Source: Thiocapsa sp035467215 (GTDB lineage: Bacteria; Pseudomonadota; Gammaproteobacteria; Chromatiales; Chromatiaceae). From it: 20,252 nucleotides of DNA. The notes under the pieces were generated by a model that saw nothing but the letters and a program-made list of their open reading frames with translations, had not been told where the DNA came from and did no database searches. Made by a program: the position numbers and the translations under genes. Shown here piece after piece: positions 6,293 through 13,601 of this stretch (the first letter of the stretch is position 1; each line of letters starts with the position of its first letter). The DNA lies in contig NZ_DATITZ010000250.1 in the NCBI RefSeq assembly GCF_035467215.1, forward strand, positions 1 through 20,252, given 5' to 3'.

Positions 6293-7564
6293 TCAACGGA
6301 CGTGGTTGGCGTCTTGGCCCAGCATCTCGGGGGTCACGAGTGTGACGCCGCCCTCGCTCACGTAGAAGCCTGCTTTGCGATCGGCTTCCTGATCGAGGCC
6401 GATCACGGTTCCCTCGTCGATCTGGCAATAGCGATCGATCACCGCATTGCGGATCGTGCAGTTTCGGCCGATCACGACATCGGGAAGGACGACCGAATCC
6501 TTGACATAGGCATAGGAATTCACGCGGACGTTCGAAAACAGCAACGAGTGACGAACCGTGGCGCCCGAAATGATGCAGCCGCCCGAGACCATGGAGTCTA
6601 CCGCCATACCGCGTCGATCCTCGTCGTCGAATACGAACTTCGCCGGCGGCAATTGCTCTTGGTAGGTCCAAATCGGCCAGCTTTTATCGTAGAGGCTCAA
6701 GGGCGGCGTGACGCCGATCAGCTCGAGGTTGGCCTCCCAAAAGGCGTCGATTGTACCGACGTCACGCCAATAGGCCTGCTCGCCGCTGCGCGGGTCACGG
6801 AAGGTATGGGCCATGACGCGATAGTGTTTGATGACGGAAGGAATGATGTCCTTCCCGAAGTCATGCGAGGAGCGCGGCGTGTCGGCATCCTTGATCAACT
6901 GCTCGAACAGGAAACCGCGATTGAATACATAGATGCCCATCGAGACAAGGCTCTTGCCGGGCGATCCGGGGATGGCCTCCGGCTCCTTCGGCTTTTCGGC
7001 GAATCGCAGCACGCGCCCCTCGTTGTCGACCGACATGACTCCGAATTCGCTGGCGCGCTCGGTCTCCATCTCGAGACATCCGACCGTCATATCGGCACCG
7101 GACTCGACGTGGTAGGCGATCATCGCGCCGTAATCCATCTTGTAGATATGGTCGCCGGCGAGCACCAGGATGTAATCCGGATTGTGATCGCGGATGATGT
7201 CGAGGTTTTGGAATACGGCGTCGGCTGTTCCCGCATACCAAGCAGTCTCCGCGACACGCTGCTGGGCAGGCCACAATTCCACGAACTCGCCGAATTCGCC
7301 GCGCAGGAATCCCCAGCCCTTCTGGATATGAAGGATCAGTGAATGCGCCTTGTATTGCGTCAAGACGCCGATACGGCGGATCCCTGAATTAATGCAGTTC
7401 GAAAGCGGAAAATCCACGATCCGGAATTTCCCGCCGAAGGGCACGGCCGGTTTGGATCTCCAGGCCGTCAAGTGCATCAGGCGCGAGCCCCGTCCTCCGG
7501 CCAGGATCAGCGCCAGGGTATTGCGGGTCAGGCGGCTGACGAACCGGGGATTCGTTTGGGGCAT
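6293..7564 (-). CDS. glgC: Glucose-1-phosphate adenylyltransferase (ADP-glucose pyrophosphorylase)
   Basis: It makes ADP-glucose from glucose-1-phosphate and ATP, the committed step of bacterial glycogen synthesis. The product is 423 aa, the usual length. Motifs: nucleotide loop LAGGRGSRL (21-29), WRSKPAVPFGGKFRIVDF (35-52), LAGDHIYKMDY, the EKPKEP block and GVDAFW-type YWRDVGTIDAFWEAN. The C-terminal left-handed beta-helix (about residues 310-423) carries hexad repeats such as VVIGRNCTIRNAVID. The ATG at 7564 follows a strong AGGAGG. The gene is divergent from glgB across a 271-base gap, so the two glycogen genes can share control. Confidence 0.96.
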   Translation of the reverse strand: MPQTNPRFVSRLTRNTLALILAGGRGSRLMHLTAWRSKPAVPFGGKFRIVDFPLSNCINSGIRRIGVLTQYKAHSLILHIQKGWGFLRGEFGEFVELWPAQQRVAETAWYAGTADAVFQNLDIIRDHNPDYILVLAGDHIYKMDYGAMIAYHVESGADMTVGCLEMETERASEFGVMSVDNEGRVLRFAEKPKEPEAIPGSPGKSLVSMGIYVFNRGFLFEQLIKDADTPRSSHDFGKDIIPSVIKHYRVMAHTFRDPRSGEQAYWRDVGTIDAFWEANLELIGVTPPLSLYDKSWPIWTYQEQLPPAKFVFDDEDRRGMAVDSMVSGGCIISGATVRHSLLFSNVRVNSYAYVKDSVVLPDVVIGRNCTIRNAVIDRYCQIDEGTVIGLDQEADRKAGFYVSEGGVTLVTPEMLGQDANHVR

Positions 7565-7597
7565 AAGTCCTCCTGTTGTCGTCTAGGCGAGGGCATA

Positions 7598-7625
7598 AGA
7601 GTAGTCCCCCTTATGTTAACATCAA
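7598..7625 (-). promoter_or_regulatory. Possible glgC promoter
   Basis: On the minus strand TTGATG (7625-7620) and TACTCT (7603-7598) are separated by 16 bases, in the AT-richest part of the glgC-glgB gap and about 35 bases upstream of the glgC ATG. The hexamers are a partial match only. A GTTAAC palindrome (7615-7620) abuts the -35. Confidence 0.3.
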
Positions 7626-7835
7626 GACGGTCCGAAGCGTCGGCGCACTGCCCTGTGGTCGCGTTCTTCCCGCGCCGTACCACGGGCCGTCGATCCCGAC
7701 GAGACCCCGAACCTGTCGCGCCCGTCTGCCGCCAGCCCGCAGACTCGGGGCGCGGCCCCGCGATATCGAACGGTTTCCGTGGCAGCGCCGACGATAGGCG
7801 ACATCGAGAGCCGACAGCGAAGGAAATACTTCAGA

Positions 7836-10109
7836 ATGGCAACCGCGACACAGCAAGCCCCCAAGGTTCCGGAACCCTTGCAGCGCATTATCGAGGCGCG
7901 TCACCACGACCCGTTCGAGGTTCTCGGCCGGCATCTCGAGGGCGACCGGGCAATGATCCGTGTGTTTCTGCCGGACGCAGAGTCGGCCACCTTGGTCGAG
8001 GCCTCCGAGCCCTTCGCTCGGATCGAGGGAACGGATTTTTTCCTTTGGGAGGGCTCGGCATCTAAGGTTCCCGAGCGTTACCGAATCGACTGGATCGATG
8101 CCGCCGGTGAACATCACGTCCATCACGATCCCTACTGCTTTCCACCCCAGCTCGCCGATTTTGACCTCCACCTCTTCGGTGAGGGCCGACACTGGCACGC
8201 CTACCGGTTTTTGGGCTCGCACCTGACCGATGTCGACGGAGTGTCGGGCGTGCAGTTCGCGGTCTGGGCACCGAGTGCCGAGCGCGTGAGCGTTGTCGGC
8301 GATTTCAACCAGTGGGACGGGCGCGCCCACCCGATGCGCGTGCGCGGCGGCACCGGTGTTTGGGAGCTTTTCATTCCCGGAATCGGACAAGGCGGCTTCT
8401 ACAAATACGAAATCCGCGATCGCGCGACCAACATCCACGTCAAGATCGACCCTTACGCACAGGCCTTCCAGGAGCGTCCGCAAACGGCCGGGTTCATCTG
8501 TCCGGAGAGCCGATTCCGTTGGGCCGACCAGGCCTGGCTGGCGGCCCGCGCCGAATCGGATTGGCAGCATTCCCCCTTCTCGGTTTACGAGGTCCATCTT
8601 GGATCCTGGCAGCGCGGTGCGGACGGCGAGTTTCTCAATTACCGGGTCCTCGCCAAGCAGCTCGCGGATTATGTGAGCGAGCTGGGCTTTACCCATATCG
8701 AGCTCCTGCCGATCACTGAGCACCCCTTGGACGCCTCTTGGGGCTATCAATGTACCGGTTATTTCGCGCCGAGCGCCCGCTTCGGCTCGCCGGACGACTT
8801 CCGCTTCTTCGTCGATTACCTGCATCGCCGCGGTATCGGCGTGCTGTTGGATTGGGTGCCCGCCCATTTCCCGAAGGATGCCTATGCACTGGCGCGATTC
8901 GACGGCACTGCCCTTTACGAGCATGCGGATCCGCGCATGGGCGAGCACAAGGATTGGGGAACCCTGATCTTTAATTTCGGCCGCAACGAGGTGAAGAACT
9001 TCCTTCTGTCGAGTGCCCTCTATTGGCTCGACGAGTTCCATCTCGACGGGTTGCGCGTGGATGCAGTCGCTTCCATGCTGTATCTGGACTATTCGCGCAA
9101 TGCCGGTGAATGGATCCCGAACAAATACGGCGGCAACGAGAATCTCGAAGCGGTGGATTTCATCCGCCAACTCAATACCGTCACCCACGAGCAGCATCCG
9201 GGCACCCTGATGATCGCCGAGGAATCGACCGCGTGGCCGGCGGTTTCGCGCCCGACCTATCTCGGCGGTCTCGGCTTCAGCATGAAATGGAATATGGGCT
9301 GGATGCACGACACCCTATCCTATATGCAGAAGGATCCCATCTATCGCCATTATCATCACGATCTGCTGACGTTCGGCCTTCTCTACGCCTTCACGGAGAA
9401 TTTCGTGCTTCCCTTCTCGCACGACGAGGTGGTGCACGGAAAGAAGTCGATGCTGGATAAGATGCCGGGCGATGCCTGGCAGAAGTTTGCGAGTCTGCGC
9501 CTGCTCTACACCGTCATGTTCAGCTATCCGGGCAAGAAGCTCTTGTTTCAGGGCTGCGAGTTCGCGCACGGCGCCGAATGGGACTTCGACGCGGCGATGG
9601 ATTGGGATCTGCTCGAGCGACCGCAGCACGAGGGCATCAAGCAGATCGTGTCGGATCTCAACCGGCTCTATCGCGAGCAGCCCGCACTGCATGAGGTCGA
9701 CTTCGACAGCTCCGGGTTCGAGTGGATCGATTGTCACGACAGCTCCCAATCCGTGCTCAGTTATCTGCGCAAGGACCTCTCCGGCAAGCAGATCGTCGCC
9801 GCCGCATTCAATTTCACTCCGGTGCCGCGCACCAACTATCGGATCGGCGTCCCCGAGCCCGGTTTCTATCGGGAGGCGCTGAACTCGGACGCCGCGCTCT
9901 ACGGCGGCAGTAATGTCGGCAACCAGGGCGGTGTGGAGGCCGAGCCGGTGAGCTGGATGGGGCGGCCCTATTCCATTCCGATCGCCCTGCCTCCGCTCGC
10001 CGGGATTATCCTGGTGCACGAGCCGATCTCCGCGGATGCGGTCGCGAGCGAGACGGAATCCGTGATCGCCGATGCCGAGGCGTCGACTGTGACGGCCGAG
10101 GCGAGCTGA
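7836..10109 (+). CDS. glgB: 1,4-alpha-glucan branching enzyme GlgB
   Basis: It makes the alpha-1,6 branches of glycogen. The product is 757 aa from ATG at 7836, preceded by AAGGA; an upstream in-frame ATG at 7779 adds residues without family character. Layout: N1 domain (about 20-120), CBM48 domain around GVQFAVWAPSAERVSVVGDF, GH13 barrel and C-terminal beta domain. Catalytic residues: nucleophile D409 in GLRVDAVASM, acid E462 in MIAEESTAW and the H529-D530 pair in FSHDEVVHGK. DWVPAHFPKD is also typical of GlgB. The last 25 residues are an Ala/Ser/Thr/Glu-rich tail (EASTVTAEAS at the end) beyond the usual end, likely disordered. Confidence 0.97.
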   Translation: MATATQQAPKVPEPLQRIIEARHHDPFEVLGRHLEGDRAMIRVFLPDAESATLVEASEPFARIEGTDFFLWEGSASKVPERYRIDWIDAAGEHHVHHDPYCFPPQLADFDLHLFGEGRHWHAYRFLGSHLTDVDGVSGVQFAVWAPSAERVSVVGDFNQWDGRAHPMRVRGGTGVWELFIPGIGQGGFYKYEIRDRATNIHVKIDPYAQAFQERPQTAGFICPESRFRWADQAWLAARAESDWQHSPFSVYEVHLGSWQRGADGEFLNYRVLAKQLADYVSELGFTHIELLPITEHPLDASWGYQCTGYFAPSARFGSPDDFRFFVDYLHRRGIGVLLDWVPAHFPKDAYALARFDGTALYEHADPRMGEHKDWGTLIFNFGRNEVKNFLLSSALYWLDEFHLDGLRVDAVASMLYLDYSRNAGEWIPNKYGGNENLEAVDFIRQLNTVTHEQHPGTLMIAEESTAWPAVSRPTYLGGLGFSMKWNMGWMHDTLSYMQKDPIYRHYHHDLLTFGLLYAFTENFVLPFSHDEVVHGKKSMLDKMPGDAWQKFASLRLLYTVMFSYPGKKLLFQGCEFAHGAEWDFDAAMDWDLLERPQHEGIKQIVSDLNRLYREQPALHEVDFDSSGFEWIDCHDSSQSVLSYLRKDLSGKQIVAAAFNFTPVPRTNYRIGVPEPGFYREALNSDAALYGGSNVGNQGGVEAEPVSWMGRPYSIPIALPPLAGIILVHEPISADAVASETESVIADAEASTVTAEAS

Positions 10110-10123
10110 CGGGTTCGCGGCGG

Positions 10124-10582
10124 TTGGAGATCTGGGTCGACGCCGACGCTTGTCCGAACGCCGTGAAGGAGATCCTTTTTCGTGCCTCGGAACGGCTCGG
10201 CGTCCCGATCACGTTGGTGGCGAACGCGCCGGTGAGTACGCCGCCTTCGCCTCTGGTGCGTTCGGTCCGGGTTTCCGCCGGGTTCGACGTTGCCGACAAC
10301 GAGATCCTGAAGCGCCTCGCCCCCGGCGATCTGGTGATCACCGCGGATATCCCGCTCGCGGCGGAGGTTATCGAGGGGGGCGGCCAAGCCCTGAACCCTC
10401 GCGGCGAGCTCTACACCAAGGACACGATTCGCGAGCGCCTGACGATGCGCGACTTCATGGACACCCTTCGCGGCAGCGGCATCAACACCGGCGGGCCGCC
10501 CGCCTTCGGGCCGCGCGATCGGCAGGCGTTCGCGAACGCCTTGGACGGTCTTCTCGCGAAATCCAAGACGCGTCCGGCGTAA
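10124..10582 (+). CDS. yaiI: YaiI/YqxD (UPF0178, DUF188) family protein
   Basis: The product is 152 aa, the family length. Conserved blocks: the N-terminal WVDADACPNAVKEI, VSAGFDVADNEI, LAPGDLVITADIPLAAEVI and GGPPAFGPRDRQAFANALD. The fold is PIN/NYN-like and the acidic residues in VDADACP are likely metal ligands, but no activity has been firmly assigned to the family. The start is TTG at 10124, since the family N-terminus begins right there and no ATG or GTG fits. It lies 14 bases after the glgB stop, suggesting read-through transcription with glgB. Confidence 0.85.
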   Translation: MEIWVDADACPNAVKEILFRASERLGVPITLVANAPVSTPPSPLVRSVRVSAGFDVADNEILKRLAPGDLVITADIPLAAEVIEGGGQALNPRGELYTKDTIRERLTMRDFMDTLRGSGINTGGPPAFGPRDRQAFANALDGLLAKSKTRPA

Positions 10583-10646
10583 TCGGCAGGGTTTGGGGTG
10601 AGCCGCGGTTTGGATGGTTTTTCAATGCGTTTGGAGGAATCCTCGG

Positions 10647-11219
10647 ATGGCAGTACTCGTCCTCGGTTTGATCCTGTTTCTCGGTATTCACTCGGTGTCC
10701 ATCATCAACAGCCAATGGCGCACCGATCTGGTCGCGCGATTCGGCGAGATCCCATGGAAGGCCATCTATGGACTCTTATCCCTGGTCGGGTTTTATTTGA
10801 TCGTCTCGGGATACGGGGCCGCCCGCCTGTCGCCCGTCGTCATCTACGAGCCGCCGGTTTGGATGCGGCATATCAGCCTGTTGTTGATGCTGCCCGTCTT
10901 TCCGTTGCTGCTTGCCGCTTATCTGCCGGGTCGGATCCAATCCGCGACCAAGCATCCCATGTTGCTCGCGGTGAAGATCTGGGCGACGGCGCACCTGCTC
11001 GCCAACGGCACGGCCGCCGATATCCTGCTGTTCGGAGCCTTTCTCGCTTGGGCGGTTGCCGACCGGATCTCGCTCAAGCAACGCGCGACCCCGACCGTCT
11101 ACGGGGCACCGCCCAGCCAGGTGAACGACGCCATCGCGATCATCGGCGGCATCGGGTTCTACCTGCTCTTCATGTTCTGGCTGCACAAGCTCCTGATGGG
11201 CGTGGCGCCGATCGGGTGA
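10647..11219 (+). CDS. NnrU-family integral membrane protein
   Basis: The product is 190 aa from ATG at 10647, preceded by GGAGGA. The N-terminus LVLGLILFLGIHSVSIINSQWR, then GEIPWKAIYGLLSLVGFYLI, KHPMLLAVKIWATAHLLANG and LLFGAFLAWAV match the NnrU family of five- to six-helix membrane proteins. Founding members are linked to nitric oxide/nitrite reduction in alpha-proteobacteria; related proteins occur widely (ZISO-like carotene isomerases also share this fold). No denitrification gene is seen here, so the precise role is open. In a phototroph a carotenoid- or haem-related role is also possible. An inverted-repeat element begins 5 bases after the stop. Confidence 0.75.
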   Translation: MAVLVLGLILFLGIHSVSIINSQWRTDLVARFGEIPWKAIYGLLSLVGFYLIVSGYGAARLSPVVIYEPPVWMRHISLLLMLPVFPLLLAAYLPGRIQSATKHPMLLAVKIWATAHLLANGTAADILLFGAFLAWAVADRISLKQRATPTVYGAPPSQVNDAIAIIGGIGFYLLFMFWLHKLLMGVAPIG

Positions 11220-11224
11220 GCGCG

Positions 11225-11313
11225 TTTAAACCGCGCCCGGTGCGGTATGCGTCATTTGATGGATGGCTCGGCCGCGCCGGCTCCGACGACTGTCGGAGCC
11301 GGCGCGGTTTAAA
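11225..11313. repeat. AACCGCG-type inverted-repeat element, copy 2 (89 bp)
   Basis: TTTAAACCGCGCC (11225-11237) is matched exactly by GGCGCGGTTTAAA (11301-11313). The left part reads GCGGTATGCG next, as in copy 1 (GCGGAATGCG) and the ureG copy (GCGGTCTGCG). The right arm can pair instead with an internal segment (11272-11287), giving an alternative 16-bp hairpin. The element starts 5 bases after the NnrU stop codon. It faces copy 3 across 19 bases, between two convergent genes. Confidence 0.65.
11272..11311 (+). terminator. Strong hairpin, probable terminator of the glgB-yaiI-nnrU transcript
   Basis: A perfect 16-bp stem (11272-11287 pairing with 11292-11307) closes on the 4-base loop GACT and is followed by TTTAAA. 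The stem core is CCGGCTCCGAC/GTCGGAGCCGG. The T-run is short, so termination strength is uncertain. It is nested inside repeat element copy 2. Confidence 0.5.
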
Positions 11314-11332
11314 GGATTCAAAATCTTAAATT

Positions 11333-11418
11333 CTAAACCGCGTCTCACTGGGATCGAGGATATCTCCGAAGCTAAACGAACAATGAAAACGACACATGTC
11401 GCTCTGGACGCGGTTTAG
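11333..11418. repeat. AACCGCG-type inverted-repeat element, copy 3 (86 bp)
   Basis: CTAAACCGCGTC (11333-11344) is matched exactly by GACGCGGTTTAG (11407-11418). The right arm contains the TAA stop of the 84-aa gene. On the minus strand the next bases are CAGAGCGACATG, comparable to TCGAGCGGAATG in copy 1. The interior is much more AT-rich than copies 1 and 2, so arms are conserved while interiors are not. Confidence 0.6.
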
Positions 11419-11669
11419 GGCTGCTCGTCCAGAAGAGAAAAGCTCACGAAGGTGGCGATCAGGATGAGGGTCGCGATACAGCCCGGGCTCGGGCAGAGCA
11501 GCATCAGGATAGCGGCACCGGTCCAGACGAACAGGCAAAGTGTGCGCCGCGCCCGGTGGGCCGGGGTGGCTTTGCGCCGCTGGAAGTGGGTGTAGTCGGC
11601 TCGACCGCTACAGAGCCAGTGGATGACGCGCTGTGGCCACCCGGCGATTTGCGAGATGAGCGGAGGCAT
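11415..11669 (-). CDS. Small membrane protein of unknown function
   Basis: The product is 84 aa. The N-terminal half is basic (CSGRADYTHFQRRKATPAHR), followed by two hydrophobic segments, about 43-58 (LCLFVWTGAAILMLLC) and 64-79 (CIATLILIATFVSFSL), separated by PSPG. This suggests a small hairpin membrane protein with both ends in the cytoplasm by the positive-inside rule. I do not recognise a family. The ATG at 11669 has no clear ribosome site. The stop lies within a repeat element. The gene runs in the same direction as the 141-aa gene upstream, with a strong hairpin between them. Confidence 0.55.
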   Translation of the reverse strand: MPPLISQIAGWPQRVIHWLCSGRADYTHFQRRKATPAHRARRTLCLFVWTGAAILMLLCPSPGCIATLILIATFVSFSLLDEQP

Positions 11670-11682
11670 CGTCGAGTGATCA

Positions 11683-11708
11683 TCGCGAGGCGCTTCGGCG
11701 CCTCGCGA
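11683..11708. terminator. 11-bp hairpin with UUCG-type loop after the 141-aa gene
   Basis: TCGCGAGGCGC (11683-11693) and GCGCCTCGCGA (11698-11708) pair perfectly around TTCG, or CGAA when read on the minus strand. It begins 10 bases after the 141-aa gene stop. There is no T-run on the minus strand, so it is terminator-like or an RNA-stabilising end rather than a textbook intrinsic terminator. Confidence 0.45.
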
Positions 11709-11718
11709 ATCGGACCGA

Positions 11719-12144
11719 TCAGAAATTGGTCACGACGACGTTGACGCCGTCTTCTTGACCCAGGTCGAAGGTGTTGTCGCCCAGCTTGGCGACCGTGCCG
11801 ATCGTGTCGACAACAACGGCAGGATCGGCCCCCGCGTTGACGACGAGGCCATTGCCCGAGCCATCCTCGATCACGAGGGTCGCGGCATCCGGCCTGGTGA
11901 CCGAGATGCCCTCGGCAGGCGAGACGATGCTCAGATCCGCGTTCAGGAAGCGCACCGACAGCGCCGAGGGATCGCGATTGGCCTCGACGAAGGCATCGGC
12001 CGCGTCGACCGCGCCGGTTTTGACCTTCTCGACCAGACCCATCGCAGCCGCTTTCGCCTTGCCCGCGATATCCCGTGCGTTCTCGCTGGTGGTGGCCTCT
12101 CTGACCGCAGCAACCGCTTTGTCGAGTTGTTCTTTCCAGTTCAT
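11719..12144 (-). CDS. Hypothetical protein, helical N-terminus and beta-rich C-terminus
   Basis: The product is 141 aa from ATG at 12144, preceded by GAGGAAA, a strong ribosome site. Residues 1-60 are Ala/Lys/Glu-rich and amphipathic (MNWKEQLDKAVAAVREATTS; GKAKAAAMGLVEKVKTG). Residues 65-141 are strand-forming (LSVRFLNADLSIVSPAEGIS; TLVIEDGSGNGLVV; DTIGTVAKLGDNTFDLG). There is no signal peptide or membrane segment, so it is probably cytoplasmic. I do not recognise a family. It is divergent from moaE across a 243-base gap that holds a 10-base palindrome TCAAGCTTGA (12209-12218), a possible regulator site. Composition and ribosome site argue for a real gene. Confidence 0.65.
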   Translation of the reverse strand: MNWKEQLDKAVAAVREATTSENARDIAGKAKAAAMGLVEKVKTGAVDAADAFVEANRDPSALSVRFLNADLSIVSPAEGISVTRPDAATLVIEDGSGNGLVVNAGADPAVVVDTIGTVAKLGDNTFDLGQEDGVNVVVTNF

Positions 12145-12387
12145 CGTCGTTTCCTCTTGGTGAATGATCGAACGAAGCAGGGACTCGGAGCACGGCATCG
12201 GGCATGATTCAAGCTTGAGTGGTTTTCCGTCGGCGGGCGGTTCGATGCCCGGATCCGAGAGAAGGCCGCGGCGGGAGCCGAGGCGAAACGCTCGCACTCG
12301 AAAGTATAGGAGCCCCCTGATTCCTCTGCCGAGTGGACCGGGCAGACCGGGGTCGAACCCCGGACACCAGCGTCGGAGAAACCGAAC

Positions 12388-12843
12388 ATGCAACGCATTC
12401 GAGTTCAACGCGACCTTTTCGACATTGCGGAGGAGCAAAAAATTCTCTCCCGCGACAAGCCGCAGGTCGGTGCCGTGGTCACCTTCATCGGACTGATGCG
12501 CGACATCAACGAAGGCGCCGAGGTCGCCGCCATGACACTGGAGCACTATCCGGGGATGACCGAGAAGGCACTCGGCGCCATCGCCGAGGAGGCCGCGCAA
12601 CGCTGGGATCTGGAGGACATCAGTATCCTCCATCGCGTGGGCGAGCTGCTGCCGCAGGATCCGATCGTGTTCGTGGGCGTCAGCAGTCGGCATCGGGGCG
12701 AGGCGTTTCGTGCTTGCGAGTTCCTGATCGACTACCTCAAGACCCGCGCGCCCTTCTGGAAGAAGGAGCAGACGGCGCAGGGCGAGCGTTGGGTCGATGC
12801 AAGCGGGACGGACGATGAAGCGGCCCGGCGCTGGGCGGAGTGA
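12388..12843 (+). CDS. moaE: Molybdopterin synthase catalytic subunit MoaE
   Basis: MoaE with MoaD-thiocarboxylate converts cyclic pyranopterin monophosphate to molybdopterin. The product is 151 aa, the family length. Motifs: VGAVVTFIGLMRD, MTLEHYPGMTEK, ILHRVGELLPQD, VSSRHRGEAFRACEFLIDYL and KTRAPFWKKE, the last holding the catalytic lysines (K118 and K125/K126 here). No moaD, moaA or moaC is next to it, so the partner must be encoded elsewhere. A short hairpin (12347-12363) lies 25 bases upstream of the ATG. The gene converges on ureG. Confidence 0.95.
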   Translation: MQRIRVQRDLFDIAEEQKILSRDKPQVGAVVTFIGLMRDINEGAEVAAMTLEHYPGMTEKALGAIAEEAAQRWDLEDISILHRVGELLPQDPIVFVGVSSRHRGEAFRACEFLIDYLKTRAPFWKKEQTAQGERWVDASGTDDEAARRWAE

Positions 12844-12853
12844 TCGAGCGACT

Positions 12854-12875
12854 CGGGGCGAATGAATTCGCCCCG
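12854..12875. repeat. Dispersed palindrome, GGGCGAAT type, copy 2
   Basis: CGGGGCGAAT and ATTCGCCCCG are perfect 10-base arms around GA, 11 bases after the moaE stop and between convergent moaE and ureG. Together with copy 1 (5057-5074) it shows that the motif is repeated in this genome. It could fold in RNA from either strand, but no T-run follows. Confidence 0.7.
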
Positions 12876-12936
12876 ACAGGTCTTCCGAGTATGCGCAGTG
12901 GGGATGCTTCTTTCAGGGCGTCAGTCTGCCCGGGCC

Positions 12937-12980
12937 GATCCCATCCAAAAACATCGCAGACCGCGCCGGGCGCGGTTTAA
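12937..12980 (-). repeat. AACCGCG-type element, solo copy at the ureG 3' end
   Basis: On the minus strand TTAAACCGCGCCCGGCGCGG starts at 12980 and contains the ureG TAA stop. It continues TCTGCGATGTTTTTGGATGG. The plus strand at 11226 reads TTAAACCGCGCCCGGTGCGG and then TATGCG...GGATGG, a close match over about 40 bases. No distal arm was found. Instead ACCGCGCC and GGCGCGGT (12960-12976) form a compact 8-bp hairpin with T5 about 7 bases after it on the minus strand, so it may end ureG transcription. Confidence 0.6.
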
Positions 12981-13591
12981 GCCCCGAGCATCCCCTGATG
13001 CTCGATGAAGTCGAGGATCCTCTCCAGTCCCTGGCCGGTGCGCAGATTCGTGAAGACGAACGGCCGCTCCCCGCGCATGCGTTTGGAGTCGCGCTCCATG
13101 ACCTCCAGCGAAGCCCCCACATAAGGTGCCAAGTCGATCTTGTTGATGACCAGGAGGTCCGAGCGGGTGATGCCGGGTCCGCCTTTGCGCGGGATCTTCT
13201 CGCCCTCGGCCACGTCGATGACATAGATCGTCAGGTCGGCCAGCTCGGGGCTGAAGGTGGCGGCGAGGTTGTCGCCGCCGCTTTCGATGAAGACCAGATC
13301 CAGGTCCGGGAAGCGGATCTGCAGATCCTCCACCGCGGCCAGGTTCATCGAGGCGTCCTCGCGGATGGCGGTGTGCGGGCAGCCGCCGGTCTCTACGCCG
13401 ACGATGCGTTCGGCGGGCAAGGCTTCGGAGCGGATCAGGAACTCGGCGTCTTCGCGGGTGTAGATGTCGTTGGTGACCACCGCCAACTGATAGCGCTCTC
13501 GCAGCGCCTTGCAGAGCGCGTCCAGCAGGGCGGTCTTTCCGGAGCCGACGGGACCGCCGACCCCGACGCGCAGGGGTGTAGCATGGACCAT
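12977..13591 (-). CDS. ureG: Urease accessory GTPase UreG
   Basis: UreG is the SIMIBI-class GTPase that, with UreF and UreD/H, delivers nickel to the urease active site. The product is 204 aa, matching the family. Motifs: P-loop GGPVGSGKT (12-20), VVTNDIYTREDAEFL, VETGGCPHTAIREDAS with the metal-binding CPH (71-73), FIESGGDNLAATFSPEL and the guanine-specificity motif NKIDL. The start ATG at 13591 follows AAGGAG. The UreF gene ends 10 bases upstream. The stop codon overlaps a repeat element. Confidence 0.96.
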   Translation of the reverse strand: MVHATPLRVGVGGPVGSGKTALLDALCKALRERYQLAVVTNDIYTREDAEFLIRSEALPAERIVGVETGGCPHTAIREDASMNLAAVEDLQIRFPDLDLVFIESGGDNLAATFSPELADLTIYVIDVAEGEKIPRKGGPGITRSDLLVINKIDLAPYVGASLEVMERDSKRMRGERPFVFTNLRTGQGLERILDFIEHQGMLGA

Positions 13592-13601
13592 GGTGTCTCC
13601 T

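Noticed and set aside
6170..7342. 390-residue plus-strand open frame opposite glgC
   Set aside because: Antisense shadow of glgC; no family pattern and no ribosome site.
7611..9308. 565-residue minus-strand open frame opposite glgB
   Set aside because: Antisense shadow of glgB, which is unmistakable on the plus strand with all catalytic residues.
12347..12363. T-arm-like sequence (CCGGGGTCGAACCCCGG) before moaE, suggesting a tRNA
   Set aside because: It is a plain 7-bp hairpin with a 3-base loop. No acceptor, D or anticodon arm could be found around it.
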